Assembly (NCBI GenBank): GCA_023432805.1 | Contig: JAEYUG010000008.1 | Span: 1-57,682 of the forward strand | Reading direction: 5' to 3' | DNA: 57,682 bases | From: Bacteroidota bacterium | GTDB lineage: Bacteria; Bacteroidota; Ignavibacteria; SZUA-365 | In this document: in pieces, positions 1 through 7,806 of the stretch | How positions within the stretch are numbered: the first letter of the stretch is position 1 | Layout: each line of letters starts with the position of its first letter | Made by a program: the position numbers and the translations under genes | The notes under the pieces: model-generated | What the model saw: the letters and a program-made list of their open reading frames with translations, nothing else | Databases searched by the model: none | What the model was told of the DNA's origin: nothing

Positions 1-1
1 A

Positions 2-208
2 ATGGTACGTCTGGCACGCACGATCCAACGGCACTGGCACGGGATCCTTCGGTATGCGACATCGAAGCTGAATAATGGCGTTGTAGAAGGAATCAACAGC
101 AAGATCCAACTGGCGCGGGCACGGGCGCGAGGCTATCGATCCGTACGCAATTACATCGCCATGATCTATCTCGTCGCCGGCAAGCTCGAATTTGACTTAC
201 CCACTTGA
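2..208 (+). CDS. ISL3-family transposase, C-terminal fragment
   Basis: Only the last 68 residues are visible; the gene starts before the window. The segment NGVVEGINSKIQLARARAR followed by GYRSVRNYIAMIYLVAGKL is the typical end of the DDE domain of ISL3 transposases, including the last acidic catalytic residue (E in VEGINS) and the basic tail. The protein would cut and paste its own element. The ATG at 2 is an internal methionine, not a true start. The stop (206-208) sits next to the terminal inverted repeat. Whether the whole transposase is intact cannot be seen. Confidence 0.75.
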   Translation: MVRLARTIQRHWHGILRYATSKLNNGVVEGINSKIQLARARARGYRSVRNYIAMIYLVAGKLEFDLPT

Positions 209-222
209 AATAGCGAAGAACC
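207..222 (+). repeat. Candidate right terminal inverted repeat of the IS
   Basis: Reading inward on the minus strand the end is GGTTCTTCGCTATTTC, which fits the GG-N-TCTTCG style of ISL3-family ends. It overlaps the transposase stop codon by two bases. The partner repeat is outside the window, so the assignment rests on the family resemblance only. Confidence 0.5.
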
Positions 223-333
223 AGACATTTCTTAGTGCCGGCGTAATCGACAAGCCAGCTGGTCGACGATACATGAGTCTATACAACACGAAAGTGAATC
301 GACGCGCTTTCGCGATGCAGACATGGCCCGCCC

Positions 334-3171
334 TCACCCCACCCGAAAGACCTTCATCACCTCGTCGCCGAGGTGGTTGATGACCTTGACGGCGATGCGG
401 CCGGAGGATGGCGACGGGAAGGGCCGGGAGGTGTCGCTGTGCAGGGTCTCCCACGCGTCGGCATTGATCTCGGCGCGCAGTGTGGTCTTGAGCGCCTTGT
501 AGGGATCGTTCTGACCGAGGAAGTAGGCATGCCGTACGAAAAAGCTCTCACCGTTGTAGTCGCTGTCGATGAACCAGCAGGCAATGCCGTCGGAGCTGTC
601 GCTGCGTACTTCGCCCGTGGTCGGATCGAAGACATCCACACCATTCACCCGCACACGCAGCGTGTCACGTGGCGCTCCGGGAGAACCGTCATCGTCACCA
701 TCGTTCATGATGTCGATGTCGGGTTCTCCGAAGATGACGAAGAGATTCCCTGTGCGACTCTTTTTGAGATCATCGGCCATGTGCAGATCTGCGTTCATCC
801 GCGCCTTGAGTACTGGGATGCGCCCGAGCTTGTTGAATTCGCCGGCAAGTGGTTCGTAGTTGAATGCACATGCAATAAGCACGTCGAAACCGGCCTCGCC
901 CGCCTCACGTGCGGCATCCACAAGATCGGGTCGCGATACCGTGCCGAACTCCGGACCTATGAAGATGCCTGCCCGCTTCTCCTTCTCCCCTTCGACGTAG
1001 CGGCCCTCTGCGCAGATGAACGCGCCGGGCCAGCCGTGCAGTGATGTGAAGGAAATCCGGTCATCCTTGTGGGCCTGTTGCACGCCGGCAACCTTCAGGT
1101 TTTCGAGGATCATGTGCACGAAGCTCTGGCCGGGACCATACTCCACCGTCGTGCTCTTCACCGTCATCGGATCGATCAACTCGTCATCTTCGTCCACAGC
1201 CAGCACACGGTGGGGACTCAGACTCTCGACGGTGAAGGGTCCTGCGACACGCACCTTCTTCTTGTCCTCATACGGTTTGTCATAGAGGAATTCGTATTCC
1301 GCCTTTGCTGCGATCGAGGCATCGATCGCCTGCTGACGTGCGATGCGCGCACTCCAGAAGGAAGCCAGCGGTTCCTGCGCCGCGGCGGGCCAGTCCTTCG
1401 GAGCCTCGCGTGGAACCTCCCACTCGACGAGGGCGAACGCAGGAACCACTTCGCCGCTCGGCATTGTGAACACTGCCTTCTCCGCCGCATCGAACTTCAC
1501 GTCCTTGCCCTGCCTGCCTCCCGTGGTAACACGATACGGCGTCTTGTGCCCGCGCAGGACCGCGTTGAGTTCCGCGAGTGCATCCAGCACCATCGGCTGG
1601 TGCTCGTCATAGAGGACGTCGATTTCCGCATTGTTGGCGATGGATTTGAGCGTGATGTGCGGCACGCGCTCATACACGAAGCCGTGGCGGATGTTGCTGT
1701 ACGTGGGCTTCGGCACAAAGGCACGACCGCTGACCTCGGCTTCCTTCCGAAGCCCCTCTGCGGAATCTGCCAGAAGATACAACGGGTACCGCGCGCCCAT
1801 GATGCGCGCACGTGCCAGTGCCAACGCCACGCGGGATGTATCGATCGTGATCCAGCGCCTCCCCCACTGCTCGGCCACAAACGCCGTCGTACCGGATCCG
1901 CAAGTGGGATCGAGCACGAGATCACCGGGATCGGTGGTCATGAGGAGACAACGAGCGACAACTTTTGGGCTTGTCTCAACTACATATCGTCTTGGTTCAT
2001 GAAAGCTACCTACAATCGTATCGGTCCAAGTATTGGTAATCTCTGTAACCGGGAAATCGCGGTTATAACGCTTATATCGCAGACTATTTGTTGCAGCAAA
2101 CAATCGCTCAGCCTTGCTTGCACGAGCTAATCCAACTCTCTGTGTTTTCCAGTGTCTATTTGAACCCGGATACCATTTTTGTCCTTGATATTCGTAATCA
2201 AATGTCGAAGCACCTGATCCAGCTGATGCCAAATCACGTGATTCGAATGTGTCTTCATCACTGAATTCCCGATAGTTATAGTTTTTCCTAAATTTCATCC
2301 CTTCAATATGCTTTGCGTAGAGCAGAACATGGTCGAATAGATTTGGCAAATAATCGGCAGTTGTATAACTAGTTTTTTGTATCGCTATGGTGCTCACAAA
2401 GTTGTCCTCGCCGAACACCTCATCCATCACGGTTCTTACCCGATGGACATTCTCATCCCCGATTTGCACAAATATCGACCCTGATTCGGTGAGGAGGTCC
2501 CGGGCGACGGTGAGGCGGTCACGGAGGTAGGTGAGATAGCTGTGAATGCCATCGCGCCATGTATCGCGGAAGGCCTTCACCTGCTCTGGTTCACGCGTGA
2601 TGTGATCGGCCTTCCCATCCTTCACGTCGCGGCTGGTGGTGGACCACTGGAAGTTGCTGTTGAACTTGATACCGTAGGGCGGATCGAAGTAGATGCACTG
2701 CACCTTCCCGCGGAGCCCTTCCCGCTCTGCCAGCGAGGCCATCACCTGCAAGGAGTCTCCGAGGATCATGCGGTTGGACCAGTTCTGATCGTGCCGGTAG
2801 AACTCGGTCTTGTCCACGCCCTCGGGGATGCCGTTGAAATCGGCGAAGAGTTCCAGGTTCGCACCGACCGCCTCCTTCTCCGTTCTGCGCGACGCGTGCA
2901 GCAGGTCGTCGATCAGCACCTTCGGATGCACCTTTTCCTGTATGTACAGCGGCGGGGCCTGCACGACGAGATCGCTCCAGTCCTGCGCATCCTTCCCACG
3001 CCAGACGAGCTGCGGATCGAGATCGGTGTTGCGCGCATAGCGCACCACATGCGGGGCGTCCTGACCCTTCTCCATCACCGCCTGATGTTCTGCAGTCGGT
3101 ATGTTCTTCCGCTTCTCACCGGTGTGTCTGATCGCATCGACGGTTTTCCTCGTGGCGGGATTCTTCGCCAT
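334..3171 (-). CDS. mod: Type III restriction-modification DNA methyltransferase (Mod)
   Basis: Predicted N6-adenine DNA methyltransferase and specificity subunit of a type III system; it would transfer methyl from S-adenosylmethionine to the recognition site and guide the Res helicase-nuclease. Seen: the catalytic DPPY motif near residue 164 (CIYFDPPYGIKF) and the later SAM-binding motif LDPTCGSGTT near 420, i.e. beta-class order with the target-recognition region between them. The C-terminal 400 residues are an extension, making 945 aa, long against the usual 600-700 for Mod. It is the last gene of a three-gene operon, starting two bases after the preceding stop. The recognition region (about residues 245-405) is strikingly A+T-rich compared with the rest of the gene. 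The ATG at 3171 follows directly from the operon layout. Confidence 0.88.
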   Translation of the reverse strand: MAKNPATRKTVDAIRHTGEKRKNIPTAEHQAVMEKGQDAPHVVRYARNTDLDPQLVWRGKDAQDWSDLVVQAPPLYIQEKVHPKVLIDDLLHASRRTEKEAVGANLELFADFNGIPEGVDKTEFYRHDQNWSNRMILGDSLQVMASLAEREGLRGKVQCIYFDPPYGIKFNSNFQWSTTSRDVKDGKADHITREPEQVKAFRDTWRDGIHSYLTYLRDRLTVARDLLTESGSIFVQIGDENVHRVRTVMDEVFGEDNFVSTIAIQKTSYTTADYLPNLFDHVLLYAKHIEGMKFRKNYNYREFSDEDTFESRDLASAGSGASTFDYEYQGQKWYPGSNRHWKTQRVGLARASKAERLFAATNSLRYKRYNRDFPVTEITNTWTDTIVGSFHEPRRYVVETSPKVVARCLLMTTDPGDLVLDPTCGSGTTAFVAEQWGRRWITIDTSRVALALARARIMGARYPLYLLADSAEGLRKEAEVSGRAFVPKPTYSNIRHGFVYERVPHITLKSIANNAEIDVLYDEHQPMVLDALAELNAVLRGHKTPYRVTTGGRQGKDVKFDAAEKAVFTMPSGEVVPAFALVEWEVPREAPKDWPAAAQEPLASFWSARIARQQAIDASIAAKAEYEFLYDKPYEDKKKVRVAGPFTVESLSPHRVLAVDEDDELIDPMTVKSTTVEYGPGQSFVHMILENLKVAGVQQAHKDDRISFTSLHGWPGAFICAEGRYVEGEKEKRAGIFIGPEFGTVSRPDLVDAAREAGEAGFDVLIACAFNYEPLAGEFNKLGRIPVLKARMNADLHMADDLKKSRTGNLFVIFGEPDIDIMNDGDDDGSPGAPRDTLRVRVNGVDVFDPTTGEVRSDSSDGIACWFIDSDYNGESFFVRHAYFLGQNDPYKALKTTLRAEINADAWETLHSDTSRPFPSPSSGRIAVKVINHLGDEVMKVFRVG
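1960..2440 (-). other. A+T-rich island covering the target-recognition domain of mod
   Basis: Base composition drops sharply here: I count 25 G+C in the 60 bases 2161-2220, against 41 of 60 in 2701-2760 of the same gene. The island maps between the DPPY and SAM-binding motifs, where type III Mod proteins carry the domain that reads the DNA site. Exchange of this domain by recombination is well known in mod genes; the composition step suggests such an exchange. Confidence 0.6.
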
Positions 3172-3173
3172 GT

Positions 3174-4583
3174 CTACCTCTCCTGCTCTGTCTGTGTTGC
3201 ATCGTCCAGCACTTCCCAGTTGCCGCCCTTGGCAGGACCGATGCGCCGTATGCTGCCATTCAACCTCAGAATCCGGATCTGATTCTCAACGGCTGTTCTG
3301 CTCACGCCCAGGACCTCTGCAAGTTGATTCGCTGAGACCCGAGGATTCTTGATCATTGCTCGAATGATCGCAGCACGGGTTTCACCCAACTTTTCACCCA
3401 ACTTATCACCTAACTTATCACCCAACTTCTCATCACCCCCTTCACCCAGTCGTGCGTGCCGAGTCGCAGAGATCGCGAATTCAATCCACAAACCTGAGAG
3501 ATCCGATCGAATCGACGGTGCCGGCACACCATGCTCGGCGCACGCTTGAAGAATCTTCTCAATCCCCCGCCCCCACGATTCGATGAGGCCCGCTCTGAAA
3601 AAGGCATTGGCGATATCGGGATTGAATGGTTTGGATGGATGTTTTTCCATGAGCCGTTGCACCGACCAGCCTTGTGGCAACTGGCCTTCGTTCCACACGA
3701 TGAGCTTGTTCTCGTAGACACTGATCTGAATCGGGGCACCTCCTGCATAGTCCTTGTGTGCAATGGCATTCATCAGCGCCTCTCTGAGCGCTTCCACTGG
3801 CAAGGGATACCGTTCGATGCGCTGCAAACCATGATAGGTGATGGTTGCCTTCAGGTATTTTGAGAGCAGCAACTCCATGACTGTCTCTACCTGATGAAAG
3901 AGATTCCCCTGTACTTCATCATGATAAAGGAGTTCGCTGTCTCCTTCGAAGGCGCCGATCTTCACCGAAGCACCTGTCACAAATCTCTGAGGATCCGGAT
4001 GAAATAACAGGAGAGCTGACCGCTTGAGATACTGCTGCTCTGTCAAATGGAGTTTGTCGAGCAGCTGATCGTCTCCCTCATCGAGCAACGTGTCTGTCAG
4101 CCTTTTACTCTGCTTTGCTCGCTGCCGGAACGAACGAATCGTAGTAGCATCGAGATCGGTGAACGACACATTCGGCACCGGCACACCATCCCAGTGCTTG
4201 CCCTGCTTCTGAAGCAGGAAGCGATCCAACGCCGCACCCTTCAATTCCTGCTTTGTGCTGCCACTTCGATAATGATACTGCCCTTTGTAACTGATGGGGT
4301 ACGGATACGCATCGACACGTATCTCAACCAACTTCCTCTTTTTAACCGTACGAAGATGTACATCCACCATGATGCCGAGAACATCACGCACCTTGTTGGG
4401 GATGTCTTCGAGCAGCTTTATTGCGTCGATGACACCGACAACCTTGCCATCATTGTCCCGCCCGATCACGAGCGTCCCACCATCTGCATTCGCAAATCCA
4501 CAGATCCACTTGAGATACTCATCTCGCCAGGATTCCTTCCACTCCAGCGCCTGATGTTCATTGCCATTGTCAGCGCGTGTCAT
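3174..4583 (-). CDS. Schlafen AlbA_2 / ATP-binding / winged-helix protein in the RM operon
   Basis: Predicted nucleic-acid-binding regulator or effector, 469 aa. Seen: an N-terminal Schlafen AlbA_2-type domain (about 1-130; LEWKESW...FANADGGTLVIG), a divergent histidine-kinase-like ATPase module (about 265-360; EALMNAIAHKDYAGG and FFRAGLIESWGRGIEKI), a low-complexity GDKLG repeat (385-400) and a C-terminal winged helix (about 405-460; VSANQLAEVLGVSRTAVENQ). This architecture is widespread in predicted transcription regulators. The start overlaps the res stop by four bases (ATGA) and the stop is two bases before mod, so the three proteins are probably made together. Inference: it tunes expression or activity of the restriction system, or acts as a third defence component. 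It could also be an independent ATP-dependent regulator carried along. Confidence 0.75.
   Translation of the reverse strand: MTRADNGNEHQALEWKESWRDEYLKWICGFANADGGTLVIGRDNDGKVVGVIDAIKLLEDIPNKVRDVLGIMVDVHLRTVKKRKLVEIRVDAYPYPISYKGQYHYRSGSTKQELKGAALDRFLLQKQGKHWDGVPVPNVSFTDLDATTIRSFRQRAKQSKRLTDTLLDEGDDQLLDKLHLTEQQYLKRSALLLFHPDPQRFVTGASVKIGAFEGDSELLYHDEVQGNLFHQVETVMELLLSKYLKATITYHGLQRIERYPLPVEALREALMNAIAHKDYAGGAPIQISVYENKLIVWNEGQLPQGWSVQRLMEKHPSKPFNPDIANAFFRAGLIESWGRGIEKILQACAEHGVPAPSIRSDLSGLWIEFAISATRHARLGEGGDEKLGDKLGDKLGEKLGETRAAIIRAMIKNPRVSANQLAEVLGVSRTAVENQIRILRLNGSIRRIGPAKGGNWEVLDDATQTEQER
3381..3428 (-). repeat. Four 12-base tandem repeats inside the AlbA-ATPase gene
   Basis: Plus-strand units are ttcacccaactt, ttcacccaactt, atcacctaactt and atcacccaactt. 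They encode a run of G-D/E-K-L-G linking the ATPase module to the winged helix. Copy-number change would keep frame and alter linker length. Confidence 0.85.
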
Positions 4584-7500
4584 GCGTGCACCTTCCCCAC
4601 CACATTGATGAAGTCGGCTTCCATCGTGAACATGTCGGTGAACTCGGCGAAGGACCAGCGGCCGAAAGTACCGAGATTGTTCACACCGGGAATCCAGTAG
4701 GTATCCATCGTGGCCTTCTTCTCCTTGGCATCCTCGCCGCGGTAGCCCTTGATTTCTACCACGAGATGCAACGGGTCGTCGGCACCGTGGCCGTCATCAA
4801 CGAGCACGATGAAGTCGGGCCGATAGCGCCGTGTCTCCGATCCGAAACGATACGGGACCTCGAATCCCAGTGCGTGGTTCTTCGTGTAGGCCAGCACCTT
4901 CGGATGTGCCTCGGCCACACGGCAGAATTCACCCTCCCAGTCGCTGTCGAGCACGACCCAGTTGACATGGTTTTTCGGAGGTGGTCCTCCGGTATTCCAG
5001 CGTTGCGTCCGTGTCGTCGAAAACCGTACATGGGCGGTCGATCCCTCGGGATTGTACGGATCGAGGAGTGCCTTGACCGGCCTCGTTCCCTCAAAGGCGT
5101 TCGTGATGGCGCCGGTAATGCGGTTGCAGGCCATGTCGGCGAGCTGCCGGTGAAGCAGTTGAGCGGGATAGGTGCCCCCGGTGCAATGGAGGTGTGTATC
5201 GAGCCATTCGGCCGTGATGCGCTTGAGCTGGCCGAACAGATGCAGCTTCGGTTGCTCGCCAGGATCACGGAACTTCGAATACAACAGGTGCCTCGCGAGT
5301 TCGAACCGCACGGTCGCGATGCGCACCTGATCGAGACGCGTGACATCGAGATCGACCGTTTCACCGATGATGCCGGCGTTTTGCACGTGTGTCGGTCCGA
5401 CCATCTCGGGCGTCAGTTCGAGGGCATGATCGGCTGTGAATCGCGCTGCCAGTTTTTCCTCTGGCAGTTCCGTACGATATCCCTCGATGCGGGGAAAGCG
5501 GATCTCGAGGTGGTCCCGATCGGGGCGTACGGCATGCACCTGAATCACCGGTCGAACGAGCTGGGGTTTCGACTCGATGGGCTGCGTGGCGAAATTGAAG
5601 GGGACGCCGAAGATGTCGGCATACTCGGGTTCGAGCAGCTTCTCACCGTTGAGTTCATAGGAATGGCGCCGAAGGGCGCGACCCACCACTTGTTCGCAGA
5701 GGAGCTGCGTTCCGAACGCACGGATGCCGAGAATGTGCGTCACATTGTTGGCATCCCAGCCCTCGGTGAGCATGGACACCGATACGACGCAGCGTATGTT
5801 CGCCCCCAGGGTATCTGGTTTGCCGACCGTGTTCATGGCCTCGCGAAGGAGATCCTTGTCACTGAGATTGTTCGCCTGTTCGAAATTTCCGGTGCGTGCG
5901 ATGATCTCGCGACGAAAGCGGTCGATCTCATCAGCGGCGAGTTCGCGGAACCGGTCATCAAGTGCCTCGTCCGATTCGAGCTGCTCCGAATCGATGAGCA
6001 GTGTATTCGGTCGGCCAAGCGGAGTGCCCACGTCGTCGTAGTTCCAGAAGAGTGCGAGCTGCCCATTGGTCAGCACGGTCTCGCCGAGATCGTTCGTGCG
6101 TGTGAAACCCGAGACGTAGTCGTAGACGAGCTTCGAAATGGCGGTGTTCTGGCACACGAAGATGAAGCAGGGAGGCACCGGAATCTCCGCATCCTGCCAC
6201 AGCGCGAATATCTTTTCGTAATGACCGTAGAGTGCATGCATCGCGGTGATAAGGCGTGTGGGAAGCTTCATCGGATCGAGTTCGCCTCCGGTGCCTCGGC
6301 CCTTTCGCGGCATGTCCTTGCGAATGTTCTCCCAGAGGTTTCGATACATCGGCATGTCGTCGCCGGAAATATTCTGTGCAACCGGCACGCGCGGCAGTTT
6401 CACGATGCCACATTCGATCGCGTCCATCAGCGAGAAGTCCGACATCGTCCATGGGAACAGCGTGCCTTCCTTGTAACCGGACCCGCTGAGGAAGAACGGA
6501 GTGGCGGAAAGATCCACCACGCGTGCAATGCCGAGCTTGCGCGCCACCATCTCGAGTCCGCTGATCCACACCCGAGCGACCTCGCGGTTCTTGTCGGCCT
6601 CGAGTCTGTCCTCGCCCTTCAGCTGCGGCTCTTCCTCCTCGCCCGGTTTTTCCCGGTAGCAGTGATGCGCCTCGTCATTGAGCACGAGGATGTTCTTCAT
6701 GCCCATCAGCTCCGGCATGACACGCTGCATCATCTGACCTTCAGTCTCCAGTGTATGAAGCGCGGCACCACGGCGACCCTGCAGCAGCTGGCGACCACCC
6801 TTCGAAATGTCGAGGCGCTCGCGGAGTTTGAAGGCATGGAAATTCGTGATGACGATTTTCGCGCGCTGCATTTCGTCACGCATGTCAGCCGGGATCAGCT
6901 CGCGCGTCGCGTAATAGCTGTCGGGATCATTCGGATACAGCACACGCAGCCGGTCCCTGATCGTGAGTCCCGGTGCGACGATGAGAAATCCCCTTGTAAA
7001 ATGCTTGCTGCCCGGATGCCGTACGGCATTGATTGTCTGCCATGCGATGATCATGGCCATCACCGTGGTCTTCCCCGCGCCCGTTGCGAGCTTGAGCGCC
7101 AACCGTGAAAGACCCGGGTTCGCGTTCATGTTCGCCGCATCAAGGTAGGAGAGCATCTCCTTGCCGGCCTTGGTCGGCGCCGCGACTTCGGTCAGCCAGA
7201 TGAGGGTCTCCACTGCCTCGATCTGGCAGAAGAACGGTCGGTAATTGTTGAAGGGATGATGCCGCCAGTAGCGGAGCAGCCGTGCTGTTTCCGATGTCAC
7301 GCCCCATTCCCGCTCGGGCAGTTCGCGCCAGCGATCCACATGTCGCCGCATGGAATCGATCGTTCGAGCGAGCAGGTATTTCTGCGTGTCAGTCGAAATC
7401 TCCTTCACTTCGCCGAAAAGGAAGGACTCCTGCATGTCCTTCGCTGCAGCACCCTTCAGCTTTTTCGGCTGGGGGATCGGCGTGACGAAATCCGCTGGTC

Positions 7501-7618
7501 GACGCGTCTCCAGCAGCCTCTGCGTAGGTTGTCCGTCGGCATCCAACTCCCAATGCCGTCGTGGATACTCGTAGGGCGAGTTCAGGATCGGGTGCTCGTA
7601 GAACGCGTTATTGCTCAT
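4580..7618 (-). CDS. res: Type III restriction endonuclease subunit (Res), DEAD/DEAH helicase-nuclease
   Basis: ATP-dependent translocase and endonuclease that with Mod would cut unmodified DNA. Seen: Walker A LKLATGAGKTT near residue 179, Walker B LNDEAHH near 313, motif III LSATPF near 369, motif VI QVVGRALRR near 644, and a C-terminal PD-(D/E)xK-like nuclease core (YRPDFIVLVDD then LVVEIKGYR, about 930-960). At 1012 aa it has the normal length for Res. It is the first gene of the operon; GAGGA seven bases before the ATG is a good ribosome site. The order res before mod is the reverse of the classical EcoP1I/EcoP15I arrangement. Its G+C is somewhat lower than in the metabolic genes that follow, compatible with acquisition by transfer. 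Confidence 0.9.
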   Translation of the reverse strand: MSNNAFYEHPILNSPYEYPRRHWELDADGQPTQRLLETRRPADFVTPIPQPKKLKGAAAKDMQESFLFGEVKEISTDTQKYLLARTIDSMRRHVDRWRELPEREWGVTSETARLLRYWRHHPFNNYRPFFCQIEAVETLIWLTEVAAPTKAGKEMLSYLDAANMNANPGLSRLALKLATGAGKTTVMAMIIAWQTINAVRHPGSKHFTRGFLIVAPGLTIRDRLRVLYPNDPDSYYATRELIPADMRDEMQRAKIVITNFHAFKLRERLDISKGGRQLLQGRRGAALHTLETEGQMMQRVMPELMGMKNILVLNDEAHHCYREKPGEEEEPQLKGEDRLEADKNREVARVWISGLEMVARKLGIARVVDLSATPFFLSGSGYKEGTLFPWTMSDFSLMDAIECGIVKLPRVPVAQNISGDDMPMYRNLWENIRKDMPRKGRGTGGELDPMKLPTRLITAMHALYGHYEKIFALWQDAEIPVPPCFIFVCQNTAISKLVYDYVSGFTRTNDLGETVLTNGQLALFWNYDDVGTPLGRPNTLLIDSEQLESDEALDDRFRELAADEIDRFRREIIARTGNFEQANNLSDKDLLREAMNTVGKPDTLGANIRCVVSVSMLTEGWDANNVTHILGIRAFGTQLLCEQVVGRALRRHSYELNGEKLLEPEYADIFGVPFNFATQPIESKPQLVRPVIQVHAVRPDRDHLEIRFPRIEGYRTELPEEKLAARFTADHALELTPEMVGPTHVQNAGIIGETVDLDVTRLDQVRIATVRFELARHLLYSKFRDPGEQPKLHLFGQLKRITAEWLDTHLHCTGGTYPAQLLHRQLADMACNRITGAITNAFEGTRPVKALLDPYNPEGSTAHVRFSTTRTQRWNTGGPPPKNHVNWVVLDSDWEGEFCRVAEAHPKVLAYTKNHALGFEVPYRFGSETRRYRPDFIVLVDDGHGADDPLHLVVEIKGYRGEDAKEKKATMDTYWIPGVNNLGTFGRWSFAEFTDMFTMEADFINVVGKVHA

Positions 7619-7806
7619 GGGCAGGTTCCTCTACGAAACAAACGAGTGAGGCGATAAAAGTACCGGATACCAGACAGGACGATCGTCCGGTTGACGGTCA
7701 CGATGTACTCTGTGCCAGCAGGCTGATACCCACTTTCACCGCATTACCGATATCAGAATCCAATTTTGAAAGTTAGGCAATAGGGACGACGAATCATACC
7801 GATCGG
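7619..7806 (-). promoter_or_regulatory. Upstream region of the restriction operon, with a perfect 12-base palindrome
   Basis: This 188-base gap separates the T9SS gene end from the res start and must hold the restriction operon promoter if there is one nearby. The palindrome GGACGATCGTCC lies at 7677-7688, about 60 bases before the res ATG, a place where a controller could bind. A run tacttttat (about 40 bases upstream on the minus strand) is the only A+T-rich promoter-like stretch I see. No start site can be fixed from sequence alone. Confidence 0.3.

Larger units (their letters stand above)
1..222 (+). mobile_element. Right end of an ISL3-like insertion sequence (left part outside window)
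   Basis: The window opens inside a transposase gene and the element appears to end at about 222, where a terminal inverted repeat overlaps the transposase stop. Bases 223-230 (agacattt) would be one copy of the 8-base target duplication usual for this family, but the other copy is outside the window. The element lies 111 bases beyond the end of the restriction-modification operon, so it may mark the edge of a mobile or hot-spot region. Confidence 0.6.

Noticed and set aside
4577..7108. Long open frame of 843 codons on the plus strand opposite res
   Set aside because: It is the antisense of a gene with clear helicase and nuclease motifs, has no recognisable domain, and reflects G+C-driven lack of stop codons.
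334..7618. BREX or DISARM system
   Set aside because: No PglZ, BrxC, DrmA/B or similar genes are present; only Res, Mod and an AlbA-type protein are seen.
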